Assembly (NCBI GenBank): GCA_019187365.1
Contig: JABARE010000016.1
Coordinates: 124,001 to 188,000 of the forward strand
Origin: Saprospiraceae bacterium
GTDB lineage: Bacteria > Bacteroidota > Bacteroidia > Chitinophagales > Saprospiraceae
Reading direction: 5' to 3'
Length of the DNA stretch: 64,000 nt
Under the pieces are notes generated by a model that did not search any database, was not told the DNA's origin, and worked only from the letters and a program-made list of their open reading frames with translations. The position numbers and the translations under genes were made by a program. Positions 36,668-45,553 of this stretch are shown here, piece by piece (position 1 is the stretch's first letter; each line of letters begins with the position of its first letter).

Positions 36668-38332
36668 TCAGGCTGGAATTTGCAATTGGAGAAGTTCTAT
36701 GGCGTTTTTTAGCGCTGCCTTGGTCGGGGGGTCTCCACTGAGCATTTTGGCGAGTTCCTCGACGCGCTCCTGTTCACTCAGCCGCCTTAGCCGGGTGGCG
36801 CTCATTGCATCAGCATGTTCTTTGTAAACGTAGAAATGGTGGTTGCAACGCGAGGCCACCTGAGGAGAGTGGGTGATGCAGATCACCTGCTGGTAGCTGG
36901 CTATTTGCTGGAGCAATGCCCCCATTTGCAATGCAATCTGTCCGGATACCCCGGTATCGATTTCGTCAAAAATGAGGCATAGTGAACGGTGCCGGGCTGA
37001 GACCAGCGATTTAATGGCCAGGTTAAACCTGGCAAGCTCGCCACCGGATGATTGCTCTTTGAGCGTCTTGAGTTCATTCCCCTTATTTGACGAGAAATAA
37101 AAAGACGCCTGCTCAATCCCCGTCTCTGTCCAATCCTGCTCGTCCGTGAACCGTATCTCAAAGCGCGCAAGGGGCATTCCAAGTTTTTGCAACAGAGAGA
37201 TGGTTCTTTTTTCGAGATCCGCACGGCAGGCTTTGCGCACTTTTCCCAGTTTGGCGCCCAACGATTCGATGTCTTTGTGCATGATGGCAATTTCGGCATC
37301 GAGCTTTTGGATTTCATCATCGGCTTGAACGAGTTGCTGCAGTCTTTCGGAAAGTGAATCCCGGACCTCGATGAGAGCATCTTCGGATTGCACCCGGTGT
37401 TTTTTTTGCAGCGCATTCAGCAAGTCGAGTCTCTGTGACAACTGGAGTGCTCTTTCTGGTTGAATGTCGGAGTGTTCCGCAAGGCGTTCTACTTCCCTGG
37501 CAATGTCGGAAAGTTCCAACTTCAGATTTTCCATCCTCGCATACAACTCGGCAAGCTGGTCAGTTATCCGTATCGGCCGCAAAAGGGTCATACAGTCCTG
37601 GACGTTGTCGACAATGCCCTGCTCGCGTAGGATCAATTGACTGATCTGAAAGCCATTGGCATGCAATTCCCCGGCTCTGGATACCAGCAAGAGCTCCTGC
37701 TCGAGCTGGGAAAGCTCCCCTTTCTTCAGTTCAGCTCTTGCAAGCTCTGCGTGTTGAAATTCGAGAAATTCCCGTTCGCGCTGCGCATCGTCCAATTTTG
37801 TCTGGAGGTCCCTTTTTTTGCGCAGCGCATCTGAATATTTTCGAAAGGCGGTCTGGTATTCCCGCAGAAGGCCCATATTGGATGCGTATTCGTCGATAAC
37901 CTGAAGCTGGAATTTGCGGTCATAAAAATCGAGGTGATCAAATTGCTGATGAATGACGAGCAATTGTTCGCCCAGGCGTTCCATATCCTGAAGGAGGCGT
38001 GGGCTGTCGTTTACAAAACAGCGCGATTTTCCTGCAGGCTGAATTTCGCGCCGGAGAATGATTCCTCCTTCCACATCGTCCAAATCGAATTCCCGTGTGA
38101 GAATTTGATATACATCAGGAGAACAGGTAAAAGTTGCTTCTACGATGCACTTGCTGGATGGCGAGCGGAAGACCCTTGCATCGGCCCTGCCGCCAGTGAG
38201 CAACTGGAGCGCGCCTATGATGATCGATTTTCCCGCTCCGGTTTCACCGGTAATTGCGGTGAGGCCCTCACTGCAATCCAGCGACAACTCTTCAATCAAT
38301 GCATAATTCTGAATGTACAGGTGTGTAAGCAT
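36668..38332 (-). CDS. recN: DNA repair protein RecN
   Basis: 554 residues, the normal length. It is an SMC-like ATPase: MLTHLYIQNYALIEELSLDC with Walker A GETGAGKS (29-36), a central coiled coil (about 155-365) and the C-terminal signature with SSGGELARFNLAIKSL and LCLIFDEIDTGVSG, where Walker B lies. RecN gathers broken DNA ends in double-strand break repair. The TPR protein gene ends 12 bases upstream on the same strand. No SOS box was recognised. Confidence 0.95.
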   Translation of the reverse strand: MLTHLYIQNYALIEELSLDCSEGLTAITGETGAGKSIIIGALQLLTGGRADARVFRSPSSKCIVEATFTCSPDVYQILTREFDLDDVEGGIILRREIQPAGKSRCFVNDSPRLLQDMERLGEQLLVIHQQFDHLDFYDRKFQLQVIDEYASNMGLLREYQTAFRKYSDALRKKRDLQTKLDDAQREREFLEFQHAELARAELKKGELSQLEQELLLVSRAGELHANGFQISQLILREQGIVDNVQDCMTLLRPIRITDQLAELYARMENLKLELSDIAREVERLAEHSDIQPERALQLSQRLDLLNALQKKHRVQSEDALIEVRDSLSERLQQLVQADDEIQKLDAEIAIMHKDIESLGAKLGKVRKACRADLEKRTISLLQKLGMPLARFEIRFTDEQDWTETGIEQASFYFSSNKGNELKTLKEQSSGGELARFNLAIKSLVSARHRSLCLIFDEIDTGVSGQIALQMGALLQQIASYQQVICITHSPQVASRCNHHFYVYKEHADAMSATRLRRLSEQERVEELAKMLSGDPPTKAALKNAIELLQLQIPA

Positions 38333-38344
38333 GAACTCTATAGC

Positions 38345-40234
38345 TTAACGTACGGGTTCACCCAGTTGCCTTGCACGTTCGAAATCCGCAGTGGCAGCGC
38401 CCGCATTGCCAAGCAGTTGGTGGGTCTTCCCTCGTTCGAGGTAAAACAGCCCCACTCTGGGTTTTATTTCGATGGCTTTTGAATAATAGCTCAGCGCACG
38501 GTCGTTTTGATTCAGGGCACGCCTGCAGCGACCACCTTCGTACCAAAGATCCGCATTGCGCGGATCAAACTGCAGGTAACGGTCTATGTCGACAACCGCT
38601 TTGTCAAACATGCCCAACTGGTTGTGCAGAATGGATCGGTTGAGGTACCCCGTTTTCCAGTTGGGATCGATCTGAAGCCCCTTGTTGATGTCTTCCAGAG
38701 CTTCCTGCGGTCTTCCCAGCTTGGCCTTGGCTGCCCCCCGGTTTACGTAGTATTCTGCTTTTGGCATCATGGAAATGGCCTTGTCGTAATCCTGAATGGC
38801 CTTGGCATCCTCGTTTTTTTGAAAAAAGAGCTTGGCACGGCTGTTGAAGGTCGCATGGCCCGCTTTGTACCGCACGGCTTCGTTGTAATCCTGCAGGGCC
38901 AGGTCAAATTGCTTTTTGTCCCGGTAATGATTTGCCCGGTTATTATAGGGCAGTGGGGTATTGTTGTAATATTTCAACACATGGGTCCACAAGGTTTCCG
39001 AATTGGTCCAGATTCTGGTCTGCCTGTAAGACATGGTAGCCAGGATGGCCAAATACAATCCTGCGGCAACGATGGCAGGCAAACGGGAATTGGGAGATTT
39101 TTCGAGAAATTTTTGCAACCCGAAAGCAGAGGAAAAGAACAGCCCAGTAAAGGCGATGTACGTGAAGCGGTCGGCGAGATAACCCTGGCCGGCACCCAGG
39201 ATCTGCAATAGGAAAGCAATGTTAAAAAAGAAAAAAGCAAATCCAAAAACGGTTGCGCGCCAATTCCGCCGGAAGGCAAAATATACAAAGGCAAATACCG
39301 CAATCGCGGCAGGAAGCGACAGATAATGTAGCACACTGAGATGTTGGGGATAAGGATACAGGGGGGACATCTCGTAGGGTACTAGCCATTTGACGAGGTA
39401 GACCATCAGGCTGTAGCTGCCTATGAAGATCCTGCTGACGCCCGTATGTACAGCTTCATTGGTCTCGAGCGACCCCTGGTCTTTAAGGAACAGCAGCCCG
39501 ATCAACCCGAAGGCCAGCGAAGCTGCGAAATGGGGTAGTTTCTCGCGCAGGAGTCCCATTTTCAAGGGACGCCCTTTCCAGTAATCCACAGCCAGCATCG
39601 CCAGCGGAAGGGTCACCATTTGGATCTTGGCAAACAGACCGATGATGAAAAGTACAAAAATTGCTATGCCTCGTTTAGTGTTCGGCTTCTCAAGATTCAA
39701 TACGTAGAGCCATAGACAAGCCAGGAAAAATACACCATAAAGAACGTCCTTGCGTTCTGTGATCCAGGAAACAGATTCCACCCGGAGGGGATGCCATGCG
39801 AACAGGGCCACACCCAGCATCGAGAATGGAAAAATTAGGCCTAGGCGTTCAAAAATCAGTGCGCAGAACAGAACACAAAGCAGATGGAGCAGGATGTTGT
39901 TCAGGTGCATGACCATTGGGTCCATTCCAAACAGTTTGTACTCCAATGCAAAACTGAGTATACTGAGGGGATTGTAGTTGCCAATGACGTTCTGGGTGAA
40001 GATGCCCTTGACGTCAAAGTTTTTGACCATGGGGTTTTCATAGACATTCCGGTCGTCGTCCCAATTGACAAAATCGCATTTGAGCGAGGGGCTGAATATG
40101 GCAAAGGTTGCCAGGAGCAGAATCCATAAGTAAGTCTTTCCTTTTGGCCTGTCAACGGGTGAAGGCGGAACCTGATGTGCCGGAAGGGGCTGAGAAGGCT
40201 TCTCGCTTTGGTTCTTTTTGGATTTCCGTCCCAT
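38345..40234 (-). CDS. TMTC-like membrane glycosyltransferase with TPR repeats
   Basis: 629 residues from the ATG at 40234 (MGRKSKKNQSEKP). The first 400 residues have about ten membrane helices. The first outside loop carries an Asp cluster (DFVNWDDDRNVYENP), the acidic motif position of GT-C enzymes and TMTC mannosyltransferases. At least four TPR units follow (about 440-625; YNEAVRYKAGHATFNSRAKL, YDKAISMMPKAEYYVNRGAA, INKGLQIDPNWKTGYLNR). Such proteins probably add sugars to exported proteins, but bacterial members are poorly studied. recN is 12 bases downstream. Confidence 0.78.
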   Translation of the reverse strand: MGRKSKKNQSEKPSQPLPAHQVPPSPVDRPKGKTYLWILLLATFAIFSPSLKCDFVNWDDDRNVYENPMVKNFDVKGIFTQNVIGNYNPLSILSFALEYKLFGMDPMVMHLNNILLHLLCVLFCALIFERLGLIFPFSMLGVALFAWHPLRVESVSWITERKDVLYGVFFLACLWLYVLNLEKPNTKRGIAIFVLFIIGLFAKIQMVTLPLAMLAVDYWKGRPLKMGLLREKLPHFAASLAFGLIGLLFLKDQGSLETNEAVHTGVSRIFIGSYSLMVYLVKWLVPYEMSPLYPYPQHLSVLHYLSLPAAIAVFAFVYFAFRRNWRATVFGFAFFFFNIAFLLQILGAGQGYLADRFTYIAFTGLFFSSAFGLQKFLEKSPNSRLPAIVAAGLYLAILATMSYRQTRIWTNSETLWTHVLKYYNNTPLPYNNRANHYRDKKQFDLALQDYNEAVRYKAGHATFNSRAKLFFQKNEDAKAIQDYDKAISMMPKAEYYVNRGAAKAKLGRPQEALEDINKGLQIDPNWKTGYLNRSILHNQLGMFDKAVVDIDRYLQFDPRNADLWYEGGRCRRALNQNDRALSYYSKAIEIKPRVGLFYLERGKTHQLLGNAGAATADFERARQLGEPVR

Positions 40235-40319
40235 AGAAGAAATGGATTCTGGCAAAGGTACGAAGGATGAAGCCTAATTTGCGGGGAGGGAGGGCGCTCA
40301 TCCAATGGCATGAAATGTG

Positions 40320-40327
40320 TAATTTTG
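40320..40327 (+). promoter_or_regulatory. Candidate -7 box of lpxD, almost touching the start codon
   Basis: TAATTTTG matches TANNTTTG and ends four bases before the GTG start of lpxD at 40332. If used, transcription would start about at the start codon, giving a leaderless transcript. No -33 element was seen at the usual distance. Confidence 0.4.
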
Positions 40328-40331
40328 TATT

Positions 40332-41357
40332 GTGAAAATCAAGACCGGGGAGCTTGCCATGATGGTGGATGGTGTGCTGGAGGGGGATCCAGATGTATGG
40401 ATAACCCACCCCAGCAAGATCGAGCAAGGTGAGGCTGGCAGCATCTGTTTTCTGGGCAACCCAAAATACGAGGATTATCTTTACCAAAGCCGGGCGTCGG
40501 CTGTTTTGGTATCGAAGGCATTTGTGCCGAGGGAGAAGATCAGTCCCACCCTGATCCGGGTGGAGGATGTCTACCTAACGGTCGGCAAACTCCTTCATTT
40601 GTTTAACGGCCAGGATGAATTTACAGAACGCATTGATCCATCCGCCGTCATTGATGCGGATGCCCGGATAGAACACCCTGTGATCATTGGGCCGCATTCC
40701 ATTGTTTCGGCCGGATGTTCGGTGGGCAAAGGGTGCCGTATCCATGGTCAGGTTTACCTTGGACCCGATGTGACGATTGGAGAACGCGTCATTCTCTATC
40801 CCGGGGTAAAGATTTACCACGGTTGCGTCATTGGCGACGACTGTACCCTTCACTCCAATGTAGTCATAGGCTCAGACGGGTTTGGCTTTTCAAAAGATGA
40901 GAAGGGTGAGTACCAGAAAATCCCTCAACTTGGCAACGTCGAGATTGGTAACAAGGTCGAAATTGGGGCCAACACAACCATTGACCGCGGAACCATGGGG
41001 TCTACGAAGATTGGCAATGGGTGCAAACTCGACAACCTCATTCAGATAGCACATAATGTAACCCTAGGCGACAATACAGTAATTGCCGCTCAGGCGGGCA
41101 TAGCGGGAAGCTCTCACATCGGTGCAAACTGCCAGATTGGAGGTCAGGTAGGCATAGCCGGCCATCTCACCGTCGCCGATGGAACCCGGATTCAGGGGCA
41201 ATCGGGCGTGGCGAGCTCATTGGAAGCAGTAGGCGGAAAGTGGTACGGGTCTCCGGCCATAGAATACTTTGCATTTTTGAGGTCATTTGCAGAGTTCAAA
41301 GCTCTGCCCTCGCTGGCCAAACGGTTGAGAGCACTCGAAGACCGATTTAAAAACTGA
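40332..41357 (+). CDS. lpxD: UDP-3-O-(3-hydroxyacyl)glucosamine N-acyltransferase
   Basis: 341 residues from a GTG start, which fits the family N-terminus (KIKTGELAMMVDGVLEGDPD). The N-terminal uridine-binding domain (about 1-100) has ITHPSKIEQGEAGSICFLGN. A left-handed beta-helix of hexapeptide repeats (about 104-320) has the catalytic His241 in NLIQIAHNVTLG. It adds the second acyl chain to glucosamine in lipid A synthesis (Raetz pathway). It is the first of the lpxD, lpxC-fabZ, lpxA block; lpxC-fabZ begins six bases after its stop. Confidence 0.95.
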   Translation: MKIKTGELAMMVDGVLEGDPDVWITHPSKIEQGEAGSICFLGNPKYEDYLYQSRASAVLVSKAFVPREKISPTLIRVEDVYLTVGKLLHLFNGQDEFTERIDPSAVIDADARIEHPVIIGPHSIVSAGCSVGKGCRIHGQVYLGPDVTIGERVILYPGVKIYHGCVIGDDCTLHSNVVIGSDGFGFSKDEKGEYQKIPQLGNVEIGNKVEIGANTTIDRGTMGSTKIGNGCKLDNLIQIAHNVTLGDNTVIAAQAGIAGSSHIGANCQIGGQVGIAGHLTVADGTRIQGQSGVASSLEAVGGKWYGSPAIEYFAFLRSFAEFKALPSLAKRLRALEDRFKN

Positions 41358-41363
41358 ACATCC

Positions 41364-42764
41364 ATGCAACCGACGAAGCAAACGACAATCCAAAGGCCAT
41401 TCCAGTTGGACGGGGTCGGGTTACACACCGGCACCTTCGTGCGGATGGCGTTTAAACCTGCCGCCGAAAACACAGGCGTGCGATTTCAGCGAATCGATAT
41501 GGATGGGCAGCCGCTCATTCAGGCAGAGGTGAGCAAAGTCGTTTCTACCAACCGGGGCACCACACTTCAGGAGGGAGATGCTCAGGTATGGACGGTGGAG
41601 CACGTCCTCTCTGCGCTCGCCGGCCTTGGAATCGATAATGTCCTGATCGAACTCAATGGCCCCGAAATCCCAATTCTGGACGGCAGCGCCCGGGATTTTG
41701 CAGAGCAATTGAGTCAGGCCGGGCTCCTTGAACTGGATGCCCCTCGGGAATATTTCAAGATTACCGAACCCATTTCCTTTGAAGACCCCGATACGGGAGC
41801 TGAGTTTCTTGCACTCCCGTCCGACAAGCTGGAGATCACCACGATGATCGATTTTAATTCCAAGACCCTTGCTCCACAGTATGCTAGCCTGGAGCGCATC
41901 GAAGACTATAAGGAAGAAATAGCGCCTTGCAGGACCTTTGTCTTTTTGCACGAGCTGGAGCTGCTCATCGATCAAAGCCTCATCAAAGGAGGAGATTTAA
42001 ACAATGCCATAGTGATTGTCGATCGAATGATGAGTCAGGAAGAACTCGATCAGCTTGCGCGCAAGCTCAACAAACCCAGTGTCAAAGTAGAAAAGGAAGG
42101 AGTTCTCAATACGATCAAACTGTTGTATGACAACGAACCTGCACGGCACAAACTGCTCGATGTACTCGGAGACCTGGCCCTCTTGGGAAGGCCGATCATC
42201 GGAAACATCGTGACCAAGAAACCGGGCCACCGCCTGAATGTAGAGTTTGCAAGAATGCTTAAAAGGAAAATGCTCGAGCAGAAACGCTTATCCGGTGTGC
42301 CGGCCTATGATCCCGACGGCGTTCCGGTCTACAACATTGAGCAGATCAAAAGCCTTCTGCCTCACCGCTACCCATTTCTTCTGATCGATAAGATCATCGA
42401 GCTGAATGAAAAGCAGGTGGTTGGCATCAAGAACGTCACAGGCAACGAATCGTTCTTTATGGGGCACTTTCCCGGAAACCCCGTTTTCCCAGGAGTTCTA
42501 CAGATAGAGGCGCTTGCTCAAACTGGAGGCATTCTGGCCCTGTCTGCGGTTGAAGACCACGGAAAATGGGATACCTATTTTCTGAAAATTGACAATGCCC
42601 GGTTTAAACAGAAAGTCCTTCCCGGAGATACTCTTTTGCTCAAAATGGAGCTGATCGCACCCATTCGCAGGGGGATTGTGCAAATGCTTGGCACGGCTTA
42701 TGTAGGGAGTAAGCTTGTATGTGAGGCCGAGCTAACGGCGCAAATTGTCAAAAGGGATTCATGA
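41364..42764 (+). CDS. lpxC-fabZ: Bifunctional LpxC deacetylase/FabZ dehydratase
   Basis: 466 residues. Residues 1-305 or so are LpxC with zinc ligands His80 (TVEHVLSALAGLGIDN), and His262 and Asp266 (HKLLDVLGDLALLG), plus catalytic His289. Residues 325-466 are FabZ: LLPHRYPFLLID, catalytic His368 in MGHFPGNPVFPGVLQIEA and Glu382. LpxC performs the committed deacetylation of lipid A synthesis; FabZ dehydrates 3-hydroxyacyl-ACP, the pool lipid A draws on. The fusion is characteristic of Bacteroidota and a few related groups. It overlaps lpxA by four bases (ATGA). Confidence 0.96.
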   Translation: MQPTKQTTIQRPFQLDGVGLHTGTFVRMAFKPAAENTGVRFQRIDMDGQPLIQAEVSKVVSTNRGTTLQEGDAQVWTVEHVLSALAGLGIDNVLIELNGPEIPILDGSARDFAEQLSQAGLLELDAPREYFKITEPISFEDPDTGAEFLALPSDKLEITTMIDFNSKTLAPQYASLERIEDYKEEIAPCRTFVFLHELELLIDQSLIKGGDLNNAIVIVDRMMSQEELDQLARKLNKPSVKVEKEGVLNTIKLLYDNEPARHKLLDVLGDLALLGRPIIGNIVTKKPGHRLNVEFARMLKRKMLEQKRLSGVPAYDPDGVPVYNIEQIKSLLPHRYPFLLIDKIIELNEKQVVGIKNVTGNESFFMGHFPGNPVFPGVLQIEALAQTGGILALSAVEDHGKWDTYFLKIDNARFKQKVLPGDTLLLKMELIAPIRRGIVQMLGTAYVGSKLVCEAELTAQIVKRDS

Positions 42765-43540
42765 CTGGCCTGTTGAGCAATGTTCATCCGGAAGCGCAGA
42801 TTGGCGCGGGAACTGTGGTGGAGCCTTTCGCTACCATTCAGGGCGACGTCCAAATTGGCGAGCACTGCTGGATTGGGCCCTATGTGACCATTATGGATGG
42901 CGCCCGGATTGGAAACCATTGCAAGATCTTCCCCGGAGCCGTGGTGAGTGCAGTGCCACAGGACCTGAAATACAATGGAGAGAGTAGCACCCTTGAGGTA
43001 GGTGATCATACTGTGATCCGCGAATGCTGTACGCTGAACCGCGGAACAAAAGCTGCCATGACTACCAAAGTGGGCAGCCACTGCCTGTTAATGGCTTATG
43101 TGCACGTCGCTCACGACTGTTTGGTGGGAAACAACGTCATTCTGGCAAACAGTGTTAACCTGGCAGGCCACATCGAAATAGAAGATTATGCCATAGTAGG
43201 TGGCATGTCCGCAGTACACCAGTTTGTCAAGATTGGAGCACATTCCATGATAGGAGGCGGATCACTCGTGATGAAAGATGTCCCGCCTTTTACAAAGGCA
43301 GCCCGCGATCCGCTGTCTTACGAAGGGGTAAACTCCATTGGACTCAAACGTCGGGGTTTCAGTGTAGAACAGGTCAACCGAATCCACGAAATCTACCGTT
43401 ACCTCTTTGTGAAGTTCAAAAACGTTGGCAGGGCCATCAAAGCCATAGAGGTGGAATTGCCGGATTCACCAGAGCGCGAGGCCATCCTTGAGTTTATCCG
43501 CAATTCGAATCGTGGTTTGATGAAAGGCTACCGCAGTTGA
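42761..43540 (+). CDS. lpxA: Acyl-[ACP]-UDP-N-acetylglucosamine O-acyltransferase
   Basis: 259 residues. A hexapeptide-repeat beta-helix (about 1-185) carries the catalytic His118 in VHVAHDCLVG and GGMSAVHQFVKIGAHSMIGG. The C-terminal alpha-helical part follows (about 190-259, IGLKRRGFSVEQVNRIHEIY). It is the first acylation step of lipid A. The start overlaps the previous stop, and the stop shares a base with the ABC gene start (TGATG), so all three are translationally coupled. Confidence 0.95.
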   Translation: MTGLLSNVHPEAQIGAGTVVEPFATIQGDVQIGEHCWIGPYVTIMDGARIGNHCKIFPGAVVSAVPQDLKYNGESSTLEVGDHTVIRECCTLNRGTKAAMTTKVGSHCLLMAYVHVAHDCLVGNNVILANSVNLAGHIEIEDYAIVGGMSAVHQFVKIGAHSMIGGGSLVMKDVPPFTKAARDPLSYEGVNSIGLKRRGFSVEQVNRIHEIYRYLFVKFKNVGRAIKAIEVELPDSPEREAILEFIRNSNRGLMKGYRS

Positions 43541-44181
43541 TGGCATCTTTGCAGATCATTGCTCACCAGCTCGGCAAACGCTATCGCCATTCATGGATTT
43601 TTAGGGATTTTTCCCATGAATTCAGGGCTCCTGAAGTGTATGGGATATCCGGACCAAACGGTTCGGGCAAATCGACCTTGCTTCAGGTGCTGACGGGCTT
43701 TGTCCCGCCCACCCGTGGCAAGTTGAAGTGTGAAGATTCCCATGCCCCGGGAATTCCTGTTGAGCTACACCCAAGGCTGGCTTATGCCGCACCCTATGCG
43801 GAAGTATACGAATACCTGACGCTGCGCGAATTGCTCGGTTTGCACCTGCGTTTTCGCCCCTTATATCGGGGCCTGACAGGTGAGGACTTCTTGCGCATTG
43901 CTTACCTGGAGGGGCACGAGGAAAAATTGGTCAAAACGTTTTCTTCCGGAATGAAACAACGGCTGAAACTTGCCCTGGCCATCCTCACTCAAAGTGAAGC
44001 GCTCGTGCTCGATGAACCGGTGACCAACCTCGACAGCACGGCAAAGGAATGGTATCGCGAACTGATTAGGGAATTCAACATGGACCGTCTCATCCTCATC
44101 GCTTCTAACGAAACATCTGACTTTGAAGGCGCCGGGACCTTGATCCACCTGCCGGACTTTGCACCCCGGCTAACCTTGTGA
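43540..44181 (+). CDS. ABC transporter ATP-binding protein
   Basis: 213 residues from the ATG at 43540, sharing one base with lpxA. Walker A GPNGSGKST is at 38-46. The signature is a divergent FSSGMKQRLKLALAI, and Walker B with the D-loop is ALVLDEPVTNLDS. No membrane partner is nearby, so the permease must be elsewhere. Similar small ABC ATPases at lpxA are seen in this group. A role in lipid A or glycerophospholipid traffic is possible but unproven. Confidence 0.8.
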   Translation: MASLQIIAHQLGKRYRHSWIFRDFSHEFRAPEVYGISGPNGSGKSTLLQVLTGFVPPTRGKLKCEDSHAPGIPVELHPRLAYAAPYAEVYEYLTLRELLGLHLRFRPLYRGLTGEDFLRIAYLEGHEEKLVKTFSSGMKQRLKLALAILTQSEALVLDEPVTNLDSTAKEWYRELIREFNMDRLILIASNETSDFEGAGTLIHLPDFAPRLTL

Positions 44182-44204
44182 ATTTGCGTTTCTTTCTACC
44201 TTTG
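44176..44204 (+). promoter_or_regulatory. Promoter of tRNA-Arg
   Basis: TTG at 44176-44178 and TACCTTTG at 44197-44204 match both Bacteroidota elements with an 18-bp spacer. The tRNA begins 51 bases after the -7 box. The -33 element lies within the last codons of the ABC gene. Confidence 0.62.
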
Positions 44205-44254
44205 TGCCCCGAAAGAACGGTTCTTCAACGATCGTTCTGGCATCTTCGAGCACA

Positions 44255-44326
44255 GGCCCGGTAGTTCAATGGATAGAATAGAAGTTTCCTAAACTTTAGA
44301 TACAAGTTCGATTCTTGTCCGGGCTA
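44255..44326 (+). tRNA. tRNA-Arg (anticodon CCT)
   Basis: 72 nucleotides without CCA. The arms are: acceptor GGCCCGG with CCGGGCT (the first pair is G-U), D stem GTTC with GAAT, anticodon stem GAAGT with ACTTT enclosing loop TTCCTAA (anticodon CCT, 44288-44290), and T stem ACAAG with CTTGT enclosing TTCGATT. Base 73 is A. It reads AGG arginine codons. It lies between the ABC gene and the convergent M23 gene and has a likely promoter of its own. Confidence 0.93.
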
Positions 44327-44375
44327 CTATTTGAATGCAAACCCTTGTAAAGCCAAGGTCAGAAGAAAATTGTGT

Positions 44376-45362
44376 TCAGTCGAACGACTGGTTCAAAGCA
44401 GAGGCAATTTCAACCATTTCCTGGTATTCATCCGGCGTAAGCCCGTCCATGCAGAAATGGATTGGATTGACGGCCTTGCCATTTTTGCGCACTTCATAGT
44501 GGAGGTGAGGCGCCGTTGATGTCCCCGTACTGCCAATGGTGCCGATGAGTTGCCCTTTTACGACCCGGTCTCCTTTTCGCACCTTAATCTCCTTCAAATG
44601 AGCATACAGGGTCTGGTACCCGTCGTGGCCATGGTCTATTAGAATGTTACGTCCGTAACCGGTAGTGGAAAAGTCAACTTTGACGACCTTGCCATTGCCC
44701 GTTGCCTGAACTTCAGTGCCGGAAGGGGCTGCAAAATCAATGCCCTCGTGAAACTTGGAGATCTTGTGGATGGGATGCAGGCGAATGCCGAATCCGGACA
44801 TCTGGTTTACCGCACGGTTGAGCTTGTCGACGCGGACTGGCTTTATGGAAGGCACGCTCTGAAGGTACTCTTCGTGTTCAAGTACCTGTTTTTCAATGGC
44901 ATCGAGTGAATTGCTCTGTAGGTAGAGTTGTCGCTCCAATTTGCTGGCCCGGGTCTTGATGTCGCGGAAAGTGTTGCCCGTCATATTAAAATTCTGAGAT
45001 AGGGCATTTGGGTCGTGACCGCCGATACCGCTTTCCCACAAGTCTTTGTCAATCGGATCCATGCCGAACAATACGCGGTGAACCTGAGCATCGCGCTGTT
45101 GGAGGTTTCCCAGAACCTTGTCCATGACCCCCAACTGGTCTTTGAGCATCAGCATCTGATATTCGACCTGGCTCAATTCTCTTTTAAGGGCTTTTTCGCG
45201 CGGGGAGGGGAAAAATTCAGAAGTGAAGAAATAGATGAGAAACGTCGTGACCACCACTGCCGCAAGAAAGCCTGAAATGCGCCAGAGATAGGACGCTGAC
45301 GTCAACTTAACTTTCTCAAACTGAAGTGTTTGTGGGTTATAAACGTATTTTTCAGATCTCAT
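44376..45362 (-). CDS. M23 family murein peptidase
   Basis: 328 residues from the ATG at 45362. A short cytoplasmic N-terminus, one membrane helix (about 27-46) and a periplasmic coiled coil (about 55-165) precede the LytM/M23 domain (about 190-305). The zinc ligands are His205 and Asp209 (KFHEGIDFAAP) and His288 in HLHYEV; His255 (YAHLKE) also belongs to the active site. All key residues are present, so it is likely an active endopeptidase that cuts peptidoglycan cross-links. It is divergent from alaS. Confidence 0.9.
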   Translation of the reverse strand: MRSEKYVYNPQTLQFEKVKLTSASYLWRISGFLAAVVVTTFLIYFFTSEFFPSPREKALKRELSQVEYQMLMLKDQLGVMDKVLGNLQQRDAQVHRVLFGMDPIDKDLWESGIGGHDPNALSQNFNMTGNTFRDIKTRASKLERQLYLQSNSLDAIEKQVLEHEEYLQSVPSIKPVRVDKLNRAVNQMSGFGIRLHPIHKISKFHEGIDFAAPSGTEVQATGNGKVVKVDFSTTGYGRNILIDHGHDGYQTLYAHLKEIKVRKGDRVVKGQLIGTIGSTGTSTAPHLHYEVRKNGKAVNPIHFCMDGLTPDEYQEMVEIASALNQSFD

Positions 45363-45429
45363 CAAATCAGGCCTGCATAAAAACGATTAAATTTGCGATC
45401 CGATGTACGCTCGCTTTGTTTGATAGCGC

Positions 45430-45437
45430 CAAAATTA
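45430..45437 (-). promoter_or_regulatory. Candidate -7 box of the M23 gene
   Basis: The minus strand reads TAATTTTG, fitting TANNTTTG, 67 bases before the ATG at 45362. It sits in the 191-base divergent region shared with alaS. The alaS side is very AT-rich, with no convincing box. Confidence 0.4.
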
Positions 45438-45553
45438 ATCGTTTTTTCACATTTGGGCCCCCTGTGAAATGCATAATTTGTATATAAATTGAATAAATTT
45501 ATATAACAATCAGACAAACAGCTAATTAAATATATTTATAACTAATATCTGAA

